This document shows, piece by piece, positions 36,035-45,726 of a DNA stretch of 64,000 bases. The stretch covers positions 496,001 to 560,000 of the forward strand of contig NZ_JACAVQ010000001.1 in assembly GCF_015354615.1 (NCBI RefSeq), in the 5' to 3' direction. The notes below the pieces were generated by a model, which was not told the DNA's origin, searched no databases, and saw nothing but the letters and a program-made list of their open reading frames with translations. Every line of letters starts with the position of its first letter. The stretch's first letter is position 1. A program made the translations under genes and the position numbers. The DNA comes from Aliidiomarina indica. Lineage in GTDB: Bacteria > Pseudomonadota > Gammaproteobacteria > Enterobacterales > Alteromonadaceae.

Positions 36035-38650
36035 TTATTTTTCGCCCAACGCCTGGCTCAATTTTTCATGCAAATCAGGTGCTAAATTATTCAGCTGACG
36101 CAAACGTAAAAGCGTTTGATGCAAGGGCGTCTGTAGTGCTTCAGGTAGCCGTTTCCACTTCAGTAGCGGTGACAATAAACGAGATGCTACCTGCGGATTT
36201 GATGCATTCAAGCGTGAAATAGCATCTTCGAGCAACTGATACCCAGCCCCGTCTTCTGCATGTAATTGCCCTAAATTATGGGTGAAACTCGCCAATAATG
36301 CATAAATTCGATTGGGATTTGCCCAATTAAAGGCACTGTGGTGTGTTAAATAGGTCACCCGCTCCGCATTACCGAAGTCAGGGGCACTCGCTTGTACCGC
36401 TAGCCATTTGTCCATCACCAAGGTATTTCCCTGCCAGGTGCGGGCAAAGTCTTCAAGTAGGCGTTCGCATAACGGATGATCCGTGTGCACAGCCGCAGCA
36501 AGGGCACCGAAGCTTAATGTCATGCTCCCATCCGCTTTAAATTGCCGCTCAATAATGGTGGTAATGTCGCTATCATCTTGATGGTGCGCGAGATAACCAA
36601 GGGCTGTATTTGCAAGCATACGCTGCGAAATAAGTGCTGAGCTTAAGCCAGCATTGTCTAACTCGGTGCGTTTCCAAGCAGAAAGCAATTCGTCCTTTAG
36701 CGCCAGTGCGATGAGCACGCGCATTTCGCTTACCACCCGACCAACCTCAGCGACAGGAATAATCTCGAATTCTTGCGCTAACGATTCCTCATTGGGAATT
36801 TGCAGCAGTAACGCGCACAAGGCCGCGTCTTGTTCTTTATCTTTCAGCGCCGTTGCCAAGGTATCAATCATGGTTTCTGAAAGGCTGACATCGGTCTTGC
36901 CGGCGATTGCTTGCAGCATGGCGTGGCGATAGATACGTTGACTCGCATCCCAGCGCAGAAAGGCGTCGGTGGCGCCATTCATAATAGCTAACAACTCATC
37001 TTCGCTCTGTTCGAAATGGAGTTTAATCGGCGCTGAGAAATTGGCTAACAACGCAGGTACCGGACGTGTTGCCGAACTTGTGAAGCTAATTTCTTGCTGA
37101 GGCTGAGTTAATTCAATTAAATTCAAAGACTTGCCGTCAGCCAATACATCCATCGACTGCCCATGTTCATCGACAAATTCCACTTGAATTGGAATATGAA
37201 ATGCTGGCTTATCTGTTTGTTCGCCGCTGTCCGGTACCTGCTGGGAAAAGGTTAATTTTCCTTCTTTGGCGGCGTCATTATAGGTGTAAGTGACTTGCAC
37301 TTGAGGCGTTCCGGCGTAGGCATACCAATGTCTGAACTGACCCAAATCGGCGCCGTTCGCATCTTCCATCGCCTGAATAAAGTCTTCACAGGTCACGGCT
37401 TGGCCGTCATGGCGCTTGATATAGAGCTGCATGCCCTTCTGGAAACCCTCCTCCCCTAATAAGGTATGGATCATACGAATAACTTCAGCGCCCTTATTGT
37501 ATACCGTCACCGTGTAGAAGTTATTCATCTCCATCACTCTGTCGGGGCGGATGGGGTGCGCCATAGGACCGGCATCTTCCTCGAACTGATGGGTCCGGAT
37601 AATACGGACATCTTGAATGCGTTGTACCGCGCGCATGCCGAGATCAGCACTAAACTCCTGATCCCTAAAGACAGTGAGCCCTTCTTTAAGGGACAGCTGA
37701 AACCAATCACGACAGGTGATTCGATTGCCCGTCCAGTTATGAAAGTATTCATGCCCGATCACCGATTCAACGTTCATAAAATCTTGATCCGTTGCGGTTT
37801 CGGCATCCGCCAATACATATTTGGAATTAAAAATATTAAGGCCTTTGTTTTCCATCGCCCCCATATTGAAAAAATCGACTGCAACAATCATGTAGATGTC
37901 GAGATCGTAGACCAAACCAAAACGCTCTTCATCCCACTGCATCGAACGTTTCAGCGCGCCCATTGCATATTCGGCTCTGGATAAATTTCCCTTATCTACG
38001 AAAATCTGGAGTAATACATCACGTCCATCACGGGTGATGAAGTGATCTTCAAGGAGGTCAAAATCGCCCGCCACTAACGCAAACAAGTATGCCGGTTTCG
38101 GGTGAGGATCATGCCAGGTGACCGAATGTTTAGTGCCATCGGACTCTGTTGATACCGGATTTCCGTTTGATAGTAAGTATGGGAACCCTTGTTGGGGAGC
38201 AATAATAGTGGTGGTAAAAACCGATAACACGTCTGGGCGATCAAGATAGTACGTGATACGTCGAAACCCTTCCGCTTCACATTGGGTACAAAAGGTTCCC
38301 GCGGATTTATATAAACCCTCAAGCGCGGAGTTATTAGCAGGATCAATCTCAGTCACAACAGTGAGCGAAAATTTATCGGGTACGTCGTTAATGGTCAGCG
38401 CCCCATCGCTGGTAAATTCGGACGCCGACAACGCCTCGCCGTCGAGGGAAACACTCAGCAGGCGTAGGCTCTCACCCACTAAAACCAAAGGTTCCCCCGC
38501 CCGCTGGCGTTCCAATTGCATGGTATTGGTCACTTTGGTTTTGTGATCATCAAGCTCAAACACGAGATCTGTTGTCGAAATAGTAAAAGCTGGAGCATGG
38601 TAATCTTTGCGGTACTTAGCTTGCGGGGTGCTCGCGGGCGCGTCTGACAT
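36035..38650 (-). CDS. pepN: aminopeptidase N
   Basis: PepN is a cytoplasmic zinc aminopeptidase of family M1 that removes N-terminal residues in the last steps of protein turnover. The 871-residue protein has the substrate-binding GAMEN motif (264-268), the zinc motif HEYFH (His300, Glu301, His304) and the third ligand Glu323 in LKEGLTVFRD. An N-terminal beta domain and a C-terminal helical superhelix complete the family layout, with length as in E. coli (870). The linkage to pyrD is conserved loosely with E. coli. Confidence 0.97.
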   Translation of the reverse strand: MSDAPASTPQAKYRKDYHAPAFTISTTDLVFELDDHKTKVTNTMQLERQRAGEPLVLVGESLRLLSVSLDGEALSASEFTSDGALTINDVPDKFSLTVVTEIDPANNSALEGLYKSAGTFCTQCEAEGFRRITYYLDRPDVLSVFTTTIIAPQQGFPYLLSNGNPVSTESDGTKHSVTWHDPHPKPAYLFALVAGDFDLLEDHFITRDGRDVLLQIFVDKGNLSRAEYAMGALKRSMQWDEERFGLVYDLDIYMIVAVDFFNMGAMENKGLNIFNSKYVLADAETATDQDFMNVESVIGHEYFHNWTGNRITCRDWFQLSLKEGLTVFRDQEFSADLGMRAVQRIQDVRIIRTHQFEEDAGPMAHPIRPDRVMEMNNFYTVTVYNKGAEVIRMIHTLLGEEGFQKGMQLYIKRHDGQAVTCEDFIQAMEDANGADLGQFRHWYAYAGTPQVQVTYTYNDAAKEGKLTFSQQVPDSGEQTDKPAFHIPIQVEFVDEHGQSMDVLADGKSLNLIELTQPQQEISFTSSATRPVPALLANFSAPIKLHFEQSEDELLAIMNGATDAFLRWDASQRIYRHAMLQAIAGKTDVSLSETMIDTLATALKDKEQDAALCALLLQIPNEESLAQEFEIIPVAEVGRVVSEMRVLIALALKDELLSAWKRTELDNAGLSSALISQRMLANTALGYLAHHQDDSDITTIIERQFKADGSMTLSFGALAAAVHTDHPLCERLLEDFARTWQGNTLVMDKWLAVQASAPDFGNAERVTYLTHHSAFNWANPNRIYALLASFTHNLGQLHAEDGAGYQLLEDAISRLNASNPQVASRLLSPLLKWKRLPEALQTPLHQTLLRLRQLNNLAPDLHEKLSQALGEK

Positions 38651-38744
38651 GGTTTCTCCGAGACATCAACAAAGTAATATGGGCCCTATCCTATCAAAAC
38701 GGCAGTTAGAAAACAGGCTTGATGCAGCCACTATTCAATGCGAC

Positions 38745-38774
38745 ATAAAAAAACGCAGGCGATGCCTGCGTTTC
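38745..38774 (-). terminator. intrinsic terminator after nhaC
   Basis: On the minus strand the stem AAACGCAGGC / GCCTGCGTTT with a short loop is followed by a run of seven T. It lies just after the nhaC stop at 38779 and isolates nhaC from pepN. Confidence 0.88.
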
Positions 38775-38778
38775 TTTC

Positions 38779-40251
38779 TTACCCTGCGGTTTGCATATCG
38801 CTTTGGGAATCTTCAAGCCGCAAAATTTTGAAGTTCGTATAGGCGTATATGATGGTAATAATAGGGACTAAGAATAGGAAGAACGCAAAAGGTGCGTAAT
38901 GCAACGGATACACACCCAACACACTGAACATAAATGCGCCACAGGTATTCCACGGAATTAGCGGTGAGGTAATAGTGCCGCTGGATTCAAGGGTGCGAGA
39001 TAAGACGCGCGGATCTAGACCTTCATTCGCATAGGCTTCACGAAACATCCGTCCCGGCAATACAATAGCCATATACTGATCGGCGGTAAGTACGTTGGCA
39101 CCAAAACAGGTAAATACGGTTGCCGTTACCAAAGAGCCGGTAGAGTGAACCACTTTTAAAATACCGCTGATAATTTTCTGTAATAATCCTGTGGTTTCCA
39201 TGACCGCACCGAATGTCATGGCAGCAAGAATCAGCCATACAGTATTGGTCATGCTTTCCATGCCGCCGCCACTAATCAAGCTTTGTAAATCGGGATTATC
39301 GGTCGGAATACTGACGCCATTCGCTAAGGCCACCCACACTACTTCGAGGTTACCCACGAACGCGGAAGGACGCGCAATCGGGGTCAAACTTGCCACCACG
39401 TCTGATTGGAACAATAACGCCCATACACCCCCGAGCAACGCACCAATAAGAATCGTAGGCAATGCTGGCTTGCGAGTCGCGGCGAGTGTGAATAATACGG
39501 CTAACGGGATTAACATCACTGGACTGATATTAAAAATGGCGTCCAGATCATTCTGCATCACCATTAGGCTATCAATGTTTGCCACACCCGTGCCGGTAAA
39601 TCCTAGGATCGTAAAGAGAATCAAAGAGATAATCAGCGCAGGAACGGCGGTTAACGTCATATAGCGGATATGCGCAAATAACTCTGTACCTGCCACTGCA
39701 GGCGCTAAATTGGTGGTGTCGGATAAAGGCGACATCTTATCGCCGAAGTACGCCCCCGAAATGACCGCCCCGGCTGTAATTGGCAACGATAAATCCATGC
39801 CGGTAGCGACCCCAATTAATGCCACACCGATGGTGGCCGCGGTGGTCCAGGAACTGCCGATAGAGATGGCAACAATGGCACAAATTAAACAGGACGCTGC
39901 ATAAAACCAGGTTGGGCTTAGTAATTCCAACCCATAATAAATCATGGTCGGTACAATACCTGCAAGCAGCCAGGTACCAATCAGCGAGCCCACCATAAGG
40001 ATGATTAGAATGGCGCCTAACGCAACAGAGATGCCTTTGGTGATGCCCGCCTCAATATCCCCCCAACGGTAACCGTTAAAGAAGGCGATTGTGGTAGCAA
40101 TAGCTGCAGCGATAAGCAAGGCAATCTGATTTGGCCCGTAGGACGAATCTTCACCAAATAAATACACAGAGCTGCCCAGCATCGCAACAAGCGCGAGCAA
40201 AGGAATCAGTGCCTGTAGATAGGAAGGACGTTTTGTGGTTTCCGTCATCAT
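38779..40251 (-). CDS. nhaC: Na+/H+ antiporter NhaC family
   Basis: This inner-membrane antiporter exchanges sodium for protons and supports life in salty or alkaline conditions. The 490-residue protein has about 11 to 12 hydrophobic helices and NhaC-family motifs such as SGAYFGDKMSPLSDTTNLAPA, GSSWTTAATIGVAL and ITSPLIPWNTCGAF near the C-terminus. The start is the ATG pair at 40251/40248. It follows the neurotransmitter-type transporter gene by 53 bases, so the two may share transcription; a hairpin at 40269-40287 lies between them. Confidence 0.92.
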   Translation of the reverse strand: MMTETTKRPSYLQALIPLLALVAMLGSSVYLFGEDSSYGPNQIALLIAAAIATTIAFFNGYRWGDIEAGITKGISVALGAILIILMVGSLIGTWLLAGIVPTMIYYGLELLSPTWFYAASCLICAIVAISIGSSWTTAATIGVALIGVATGMDLSLPITAGAVISGAYFGDKMSPLSDTTNLAPAVAGTELFAHIRYMTLTAVPALIISLILFTILGFTGTGVANIDSLMVMQNDLDAIFNISPVMLIPLAVLFTLAATRKPALPTILIGALLGGVWALLFQSDVVASLTPIARPSAFVGNLEVVWVALANGVSIPTDNPDLQSLISGGGMESMTNTVWLILAAMTFGAVMETTGLLQKIISGILKVVHSTGSLVTATVFTCFGANVLTADQYMAIVLPGRMFREAYANEGLDPRVLSRTLESSGTITSPLIPWNTCGAFMFSVLGVYPLHYAPFAFFLFLVPIITIIYAYTNFKILRLEDSQSDMQTAG

Positions 40252-40304
40252 GTCTAATCCATGCTAGTGGGCCCCTTTACGGGGCCCTTTATTATTATCA
40301 ATTG

Positions 40305-41687
40305 TTAAAACTGAACAATTCCAAGTAGCTGTAGAAAGATTGCAATAATAGCAATTGGTGCTAAATAACGCACACAGAACCGCCAGATTGCGTACACGCG
40401 CGCACTTGTGTTTAATTCTTCCTCAGTGAAGCGACGCTTCATTACCCAACCGGTAAAGAGCGCTGCCAACAATCCGCCCAGCGGTAGCAGAATGTTCGAA
40501 GCCAAGTGATCGATGGCGTCAAAAATCGTCGCCAATTCTTTGCCAAAGAAGTTCCAATTGAGCTGCGTCCAGCCAGCACCTGCAAAGGAGAATACCGTTG
40601 CCAAACTTAAGGTCCACAACAATAAACCGGAAGCGATAGACGCTTTCCAGCGAGATACTTGCAACTTCTCTTCAGCAAAGGCCACCGATGCTTCAATCAT
40701 TGCGATAGCAGAGGTAAATGCAGCCAACACCAGCATAACAAAGAAAACTGTTGCCGTAAGTGATGTCATTGGCATGTGCGTAAACGCCAATGGGAGGGTT
40801 TGGAAGATTAGTCCAGGGCCTTCACCCGGTGCTAAGCCAAAACCAAATACAATGGGGAAGATAGCAAGGCCAGCAACAAGCGCCACCAAGGTATCTGCTA
40901 ACGCAATCCAAATTGAGGTACGCGCAATTGAGGTGCCTTTAGGAAGGTATGCACCGTAAATAATCATCACACCAGAGGCCAGAGATAAGGTAAAGAACGC
41001 ATGGCCTAGCGCAATCAACGCACCTTGGGTCGTCAGGGCTGAGAAATCAGGGCGGAACATAAAGCTAACGGCACGCCCAAAATCACCAATCATTCCCGAA
41101 TAAATCGCAATGATAACAAGAAGAATTAGTAATACGGGCATCAGGTATTTAACCGCCCGCTCGAGACCGTTCTTAAACCCTTTGCCTACTACAAATACCG
41201 TGGCCACAATAAGTAAGGTACTAAAGAATAAGAGTTCACTAGCCGAGGTAACCATACCGCCAAACACGGCAGCGACCGACGCCGGTGTCGCATCCACAAA
41301 AGCCCCAGATGCGCTTTTAAATACATAAGATAACGCCCAACCTGCGATAACCGCATAAAAGGTTAAGATGATATAACCGGCACTCAACCCCATCCAGCCA
41401 GTAATTTGCCACGCGGGGCTAACGCCTGATTCGCGGGCGAGCTTCGCCGCTGCATAGCCTGGCGATGTGCGACCACGTCGGCCTATTAATACTTCTGCCA
41501 TTAACACAGGCACACCGATTAAGAAGATAAATAACAGATAGAGCAGCACAAAAGCGCCACCGCCATTTTCACCCATAATATAGGGGAATTTCCAAATGTT
41601 ACCGAGGCCTACAGCCGCTGCTGTGGCTGCAAGAACAAAGGAGAAATTACTGGACCAGCGGTTGTGCGTTGCGCGTTCTGTTGTCAT
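40305..41687 (-). CDS. sodium-dependent transporter, NSS (SNF) family
   Basis: This 460-residue sodium-coupled amino-acid or amine transporter is of the LeuT fold. The first helix carries the unwound Na+ site AAAVGLGNIWKFPYIMGENGGGAFVLLYL-type signature (about 22-50) that defines the family. About 11 to 12 helices follow, fitting the shorter bacterial form such as TnaT or MhsT. Conserved FFTLSLASGVM and FTSAIAMIEASV stretches form the sodium and substrate region. The substrate is not predictable. It probably shares a sodium-based physiology with the adjacent nhaC. Confidence 0.92.
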   Translation of the reverse strand: MTTERATHNRWSSNFSFVLAATAAAVGLGNIWKFPYIMGENGGGAFVLLYLLFIFLIGVPVLMAEVLIGRRGRTSPGYAAAKLARESGVSPAWQITGWMGLSAGYIILTFYAVIAGWALSYVFKSASGAFVDATPASVAAVFGGMVTSASELLFFSTLLIVATVFVVGKGFKNGLERAVKYLMPVLLILLVIIAIYSGMIGDFGRAVSFMFRPDFSALTTQGALIALGHAFFTLSLASGVMIIYGAYLPKGTSIARTSIWIALADTLVALVAGLAIFPIVFGFGLAPGEGPGLIFQTLPLAFTHMPMTSLTATVFFVMLVLAAFTSAIAMIEASVAFAEEKLQVSRWKASIASGLLLWTLSLATVFSFAGAGWTQLNWNFFGKELATIFDAIDHLASNILLPLGGLLAALFTGWVMKRRFTEEELNTSARVYAIWRFCVRYLAPIAIIAIFLQLLGIVQF

Positions 41688-41777
41688 AAAAATTAACCGT
41701 TATAGTGACGTTATTGTTTGGGTATAACGTTCTTGTTTGAGTTTTAATTATTATATTTATCTAATGCTTTATAGCAG

Positions 41778-41803
41778 AACAAAGGGCCTGTGTTACCAGG
41801 CCC
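41778..41803 (-). terminator. intrinsic terminator after prc
   Basis: On the minus strand the stem GGGCCTG / CAGGCCC with a 6-base loop is followed by TTTGTTCT. It is about 37 bases after the prc stop. The T tract is interrupted, so strength is uncertain. Confidence 0.65.
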
Positions 41804-41839
41804 CTATTTCAGAATCGAGATGTACCTTACCTCTGCTTG

Positions 41840-43882
41840 TTAGCGGATTGCAAGATTACTGTCCGCCGCACGCAGTTTTTCAAGATAATCTAAGGTAATC
41901 AGCAATGCCTCGTCCATTAGAGGATCCGGCTCAAGGAATTCGCTGTCGACATCATCAATTGAATCGACTGGCTCTTTTCCTGCCCGCTGCAGGCGTTCAT
42001 TCACCCGCGCTAGATTACGCTCGCGATCCCGTTTCGATTCCGCTTCTCGTTCTGCCTTTACTAAGGTAATCGAAGTACGTTCACGCAACTGTTGATAGCG
42101 TTCGATATCTTGATAGATGTAAGCAAACTCAGGGTTGCTTTCAATGCGCTCTTGATATTGCTGAGCCAAGGCATCGATCAGTTCTTCATTCACCAAACCA
42201 AAGCCACGGAACTCTACAGGTTCGATTTGATCCCACGGTAAGGCGTTCTCAGCACGACTTTCACCAAACTCCTCGGGATCCATCAAGGTTGGGAAGGTAA
42301 TATCAGGAACAACGCCTTTATGTTGCGTAGAGCCGCCGGTAATGCGATAGAACTTAGCCATCGTGTACTGCACGCTACCCATTGGGTTTTGGTGCAGATC
42401 AAAGCGCCGCTGCAATCCGCGGTGTTGCTGAACCGTACCTTTACCAAAGGTGTTCTCACCGATCACCAGTGCCCGCTCATAGTCTTGCATGGCCGCTGCA
42501 AAGATCTCAGATGCCGATGCACTAAAACGATCAACCATCACCACCATAGGACCGTTGTAGTAAACATTGACGTCATTATCCGTGCTGACTTCGATACGCC
42601 CAGAACTTTCCCGTACCTGAACCACAGGGCCGCTTGGCAAGAATAGCCCCGTAAGGGTGATTGATTCATTCAAGGCACCACCGCCATTACCGCGTAAATC
42701 GATAATCAGGGCATCTACCGGATCATCTTGCAATGCCAACAAATGCTTCTTCACGTGCTCCGTGAGGTTGTTGTAGAAGCTAGGAATTTCAATCACAGCA
42801 ACCCGCTGTTCATCACGGGTAGTTTCTACTCGAAGTTTTGCTTCGCGATCTTCAAGGCGAACCTCATCACGGGTAATCTCGATGATTTCAGGCGCCGCAC
42901 CGGCACCTTGACCGTCCCGCAGTACCTGCAAGCGAACAACACTTCCTTTCGGACCTGTAATGAGCTGCACAACATCATCTAGACGCATACCGATGATATC
43001 AACGAATTCTTGATCGCCTTGGGCGACACCGATGATGCGATCATTTGGCGATAATTGACCAGATTGCTCTGCTGGGCCGCCCGGAACAAGTGAGCGAATA
43101 ACCGTGTAGTCATATTCAGATTGCAACAACGCACCTATACCTTCCAACGACAGGTTCATATTCTGTTGGAAGCGCTCGGCGTTGCGCGGAGATAAATAAC
43201 TGGTGTGGGCGTCCACGCTGCGGGCAAAAGCATTCATCACCACTTGGAATGCATCTTCGCTTTGCGCTTGGGTGATACGCTGTAGCGCTGCAGTGTAGCG
43301 CCGTTTTAAATTCTCAACGATTTCTTCATCTTCACGCCCAGCCATCGCTAAATTAAGCGCATCGTTGCGAACCCGCTTGCTCCAAATTTCATCGAGTTGT
43401 TCAGAGGTGGTCGCCCAAGGCGATTCAGAACGGTCAAACTCAAATGTCCCCTCTTCTTCAAAATCGAAAGATTCAGAGTCGAGGAGCGACAAGGCATAGG
43501 AGAAACGCTCTAGCCGGCGTTCTAAATTCACTTGATGAATGGCGTAGGCAACTTCTAGCTCTCCAGCAATTAACTTTTCATGAAATGTGTTTCGATATTT
43601 CTGAAAACGTTCAACATCACTGGCTAGAAGGAACATACGATTATAATCGAGCTGTTCAAAATAGCGGTCGAAGATTTGTTGCGACATCGCTTCATCCAGC
43701 TCCACTTGGCTATAGTGGTAGCGAGTAAAGTAGGATGCGATACGACGGCTCGCAGCTTTATGTTGTGACTCTGGCGCCAGTTTCGGAATATCTGAAACCG
43801 TGTAGTCACTGGCAACCGCACTAACACTTACCGCACAAAATAAGGCGACAAATGCGATTTTCTGAACTGCTTGCTTAATCAT
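41840..43882 (-). CDS. prc: tail-specific protease Prc
   Basis: Prc is a periplasmic serine protease that degrades proteins with nonpolar C-termini and trims envelope targets including FtsI and MepS. The product has 680 residues from the ATG at 43882, with AGGAG five bases upstream; the upstream in-frame TTG would include that site. Signal peptide about 1-25. A PDZ domain (about 235-330) and the protease core follow: catalytic Ser456 in DRFSASASEIF and Lys481 in FGKGTVQQH, 25 residues apart as in E. coli. It lies directly after proQ, as in E. coli. Confidence 0.96.
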   Translation of the reverse strand: MIKQAVQKIAFVALFCAVSVSAVASDYTVSDIPKLAPESQHKAASRRIASYFTRYHYSQVELDEAMSQQIFDRYFEQLDYNRMFLLASDVERFQKYRNTFHEKLIAGELEVAYAIHQVNLERRLERFSYALSLLDSESFDFEEEGTFEFDRSESPWATTSEQLDEIWSKRVRNDALNLAMAGREDEEIVENLKRRYTAALQRITQAQSEDAFQVVMNAFARSVDAHTSYLSPRNAERFQQNMNLSLEGIGALLQSEYDYTVIRSLVPGGPAEQSGQLSPNDRIIGVAQGDQEFVDIIGMRLDDVVQLITGPKGSVVRLQVLRDGQGAGAAPEIIEITRDEVRLEDREAKLRVETTRDEQRVAVIEIPSFYNNLTEHVKKHLLALQDDPVDALIIDLRGNGGGALNESITLTGLFLPSGPVVQVRESSGRIEVSTDNDVNVYYNGPMVVMVDRFSASASEIFAAAMQDYERALVIGENTFGKGTVQQHRGLQRRFDLHQNPMGSVQYTMAKFYRITGGSTQHKGVVPDITFPTLMDPEEFGESRAENALPWDQIEPVEFRGFGLVNEELIDALAQQYQERIESNPEFAYIYQDIERYQQLRERTSITLVKAEREAESKRDRERNLARVNERLQRAGKEPVDSIDDVDSEFLEPDPLMDEALLITLDYLEKLRAADSNLAIR

Positions 43883-43893
43883 TCGAACTCCTA

Positions 43894-44559
43894 TCAAACG
43901 CGAAATAATTCAGCTACCGGAACTCGAACCGTCATCCCTGAAGGCAGCTGAACTTGCGCATCACTTTTTTCGAGGTCAGTTACAACACCTTGAACCGGCA
44001 AGCTACCGAGCTGAATTTGAACCTGCTGCCCTACAGTCACTGCATCAGGGTTTACAGCCGTTAACGGACCTTGTGGTCGTTTTGGTGCATCAGCTTGGCG
44101 CGTGCGTGACTTGTTCACGGCATGAGCCTTCTTCGGTTTGACCTTCGTATTTGCTGGTTTGTTCTGTTGCTTACGGGCTTTAGTCGCAGCAGGTTTACCT
44201 TCTGCCGCAGATTCTGCTTTACGGGCCTTAGCACGCGCCTGCGATGCCTGCAGTTGTTCAACTGCATGCGCTTCGTGATCCGCCTCCACTAAGCCGGCGT
44301 CCGCGCCATCTAAATCAACACGCTGAGTTCCCGCTTTCACGCCGCGCAAGTAGCGCCACGAACTCGTATACAACCGCAGTGCTGAACGAATACGCGTTTT
44401 GCTCACGTTCTCATCGTCTGCCAAACGAGCCGCAAGATCCTCGAAAATTCCGATTTTCAGTGGGCGCGCATCTCCATCCAGTGTGAAACATGCTGGGAAC
44501 TGCTCTGCCAGATATGCAATCACTTCTTTACTGGTAGAGAATTTTGCCGTTTTTTCCAT
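43894..44559 (-). CDS. proQ: RNA chaperone ProQ
   Basis: ProQ is a FinO-domain RNA chaperone that binds many small RNAs and mRNA 3' ends. The protein has 221 residues: FinO/ProQ domain about 1-115 (EVIAYLAEQFPACFTL, RPLKIGIFEDLAARL, RLYTSSWRYLRGVKAG), a basic Lys/Ala linker (120-175), and a C-terminal Tudor-like domain (about 176-221, VGQQVQIQLG ... VRVPVAELFRV). It starts three bases after a small acidic-protein gene and is followed by prc after 11 bases, so it lies in the middle of a six-gene operon. Confidence 0.96.
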   Translation of the reverse strand: MEKTAKFSTSKEVIAYLAEQFPACFTLDGDARPLKIGIFEDLAARLADDENVSKTRIRSALRLYTSSWRYLRGVKAGTQRVDLDGADAGLVEADHEAHAVEQLQASQARAKARKAESAAEGKPAATKARKQQNKPANTKVKPKKAHAVNKSRTRQADAPKRPQGPLTAVNPDAVTVGQQVQIQLGSLPVQGVVTDLEKSDAQVQLPSGMTVRVPVAELFRV

Positions 44560-44562
44560 TGT

Positions 44563-44898
44563 TTAACCTTCGTCTAGCACTTCAGTTGAGTCATCCGATT
44601 CAGCGTCTTGCTCAATTCGCTGCACCAAATGAGTAATATAGTCTTCTAATTCATCCGGATCCGATTCTAACAACCCAGGTTCTCTTAACCATAGATCGGA
44701 AATCTCAATCACCAGCTGTTCAATTTTTTCATGCGTCCAGAATCCGCCATGAGCGGTTTCCTTGTGAATAGCATAAAGCATCCCATTTAAATGATCTGCT
44801 GCTTGTTCTGCATCTTCCTCAAAAAACTCCATATCCGACACGGATACTAGATACGGTCGCACATCGAATTCGAGATCCACGCTATCGCCCTCGCGCAT
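44563..44898 (-). CDS. small acidic protein of unknown function
   Basis: This 111-residue protein starts at the ATG at 44898, which overlaps the msrC stop (TGATG). I do not recognise a named family. It is strongly acidic, with a helical look (FFEEDAEQAADHLNGML, KIEQLVIEISDLWLREP) and a Glu/Asp-rich tail. It sits between msrC and proQ and is translationally coupled to msrC, with proQ three bases downstream. The strict position suggests a conserved function, possibly with ProQ, but nothing in the sequence proves it. Confidence 0.8.
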   Translation of the reverse strand: MREGDSVDLEFDVRPYLVSVSDMEFFEEDAEQAADHLNGMLYAIHKETAHGGFWTHEKIEQLVIEISDLWLREPGLLESDPDELEDYITHLVQRIEQDAESDDSTEVLDEG

Positions 44899-45398
44899 CA
44901 CATTGAAACCTGATCCCAAGCTAACCGCTCAAGCATCGGCAGTAGCCCTTCAATACCCGCTTGATCTACCTCGCTAAAGCGAGCCGATTCAGGACTATCA
45001 ATATCGAGCACTGCAACCACGCGTCCCTGATGGAAAATAGGCACCACGAGCTCAGAGTTACTTGCGCTATCACAGGCAATATGCCCAGGAAATGCGTGTA
45101 CATCGTCAATCCGCTGGGTCTCCCCGGTTGCCCACGCCGCACCACAAACGCCTTTGCCATGGCCAATACGAACACATGCAACCTTCCCTTGGAATGGCCC
45201 GAGCACTAATTCGTCTTGTTTTACTAAGTAGAATCCTAACCAATTTAAGCGGTCGATCTGGTCGTATAACACAGCACTGATGTTAGCAAGGTTTGCAATT
45301 AAGTCGGATTCTTCCGACGTTAACGCGCTTAGCTGCTTCCCGAGGCTTACATAAAATTCGCTACTTTCTTTATCCGAATGCGCTTCAACTACAAACAT
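44898..45398 (-). CDS. msrC: free methionine-(R)-sulfoxide reductase MsrC
   Basis: MsrC is a cytoplasmic GAF-domain enzyme that reduces free methionine-R-sulfoxide. The 166-residue protein has the three conserved cysteines, Cys75 (KVACVRI), Cys85 (GVCGAAW) and Cys109 (HIACDS), at the same spacing as E. coli C84, C94 and C118. The motif NWLGFYL and DIDSP near the C-terminus fit the family. The ATG overlaps the yeaC-like stop by one base (TAATG), and its own stop overlaps the next gene. Confidence 0.93.
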   Translation of the reverse strand: MFVVEAHSDKESSEFYVSLGKQLSALTSEESDLIANLANISAVLYDQIDRLNWLGFYLVKQDELVLGPFQGKVACVRIGHGKGVCGAAWATGETQRIDDVHAFPGHIACDSASNSELVVPIFHQGRVVAVLDIDSPESARFSEVDQAGIEGLLPMLERLAWDQVSM

Positions 45399-45718
45399 TA
45401 CGAAGCCTCCGCGTCTGAATCTTTGTTTAATGGGAAACGTGCTATTTCAGCGTCATCTGAAGGTAAGCCGGCTCGGTCGCGAAGCTCTCGGCGTAAATCG
45501 CCTTTGGTCTTGAACACCAGCTCACCTTTACTATCGATAGAGAAATGATCGGTTTGATTGAGTCGACGCGCTTGATACACCATGACAATTTCCATTGCGT
45601 TCTCACGTTGCGACTCTGTCAGCTTCTGCCCATCAGGCCAGCGCCCAGTCTCGACCGCTTCTTTCATGCGCTCGTAGATATCGGGTGTAACAGCTCGTAA
45701 AACATCATCGTACTGCAT
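45398..45718 (-). CDS. yeaC: YeaC family protein (DUF1315)
   Basis: This 106-residue protein of the DUF1315/YeaC family has unknown function. It starts at the ATG at 45718 (MQYDDVLRAVTPDIYERMKEAV). Conserved features are GRWPDGQKLTESQRENAMEIVMVYQAR and a basic KTKGDLRRELR segment. It starts eight bases after the zinc-ribbon gene and overlaps msrC by one base. E. coli yeaC lies next to msrA-like and pncA genes, so the link to sulfoxide reductases is only suggestive. Confidence 0.85.
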   Translation of the reverse strand: MQYDDVLRAVTPDIYERMKEAVETGRWPDGQKLTESQRENAMEIVMVYQARRLNQTDHFSIDSKGELVFKTKGDLRRELRDRAGLPSDDAEIARFPLNKDSDAEAS

Positions 45719-45726
45719 AAATTCGG

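Noticed and set aside
31062-38650. Many long plus-strand open frames inside gdhB and pepN
   Set aside because: All are shadows of well-supported minus-strand genes, with low-complexity Ser/Arg-rich translations and no ribosome sites.
40269-40287. Hairpin GGGCCCC/GGGGCCC between the NSS transporter gene and nhaC
   Set aside because: The genes run on the minus strand, where no T run follows; the T-rich side faces the plus strand, which has no gene ending there. Not called as a terminator.
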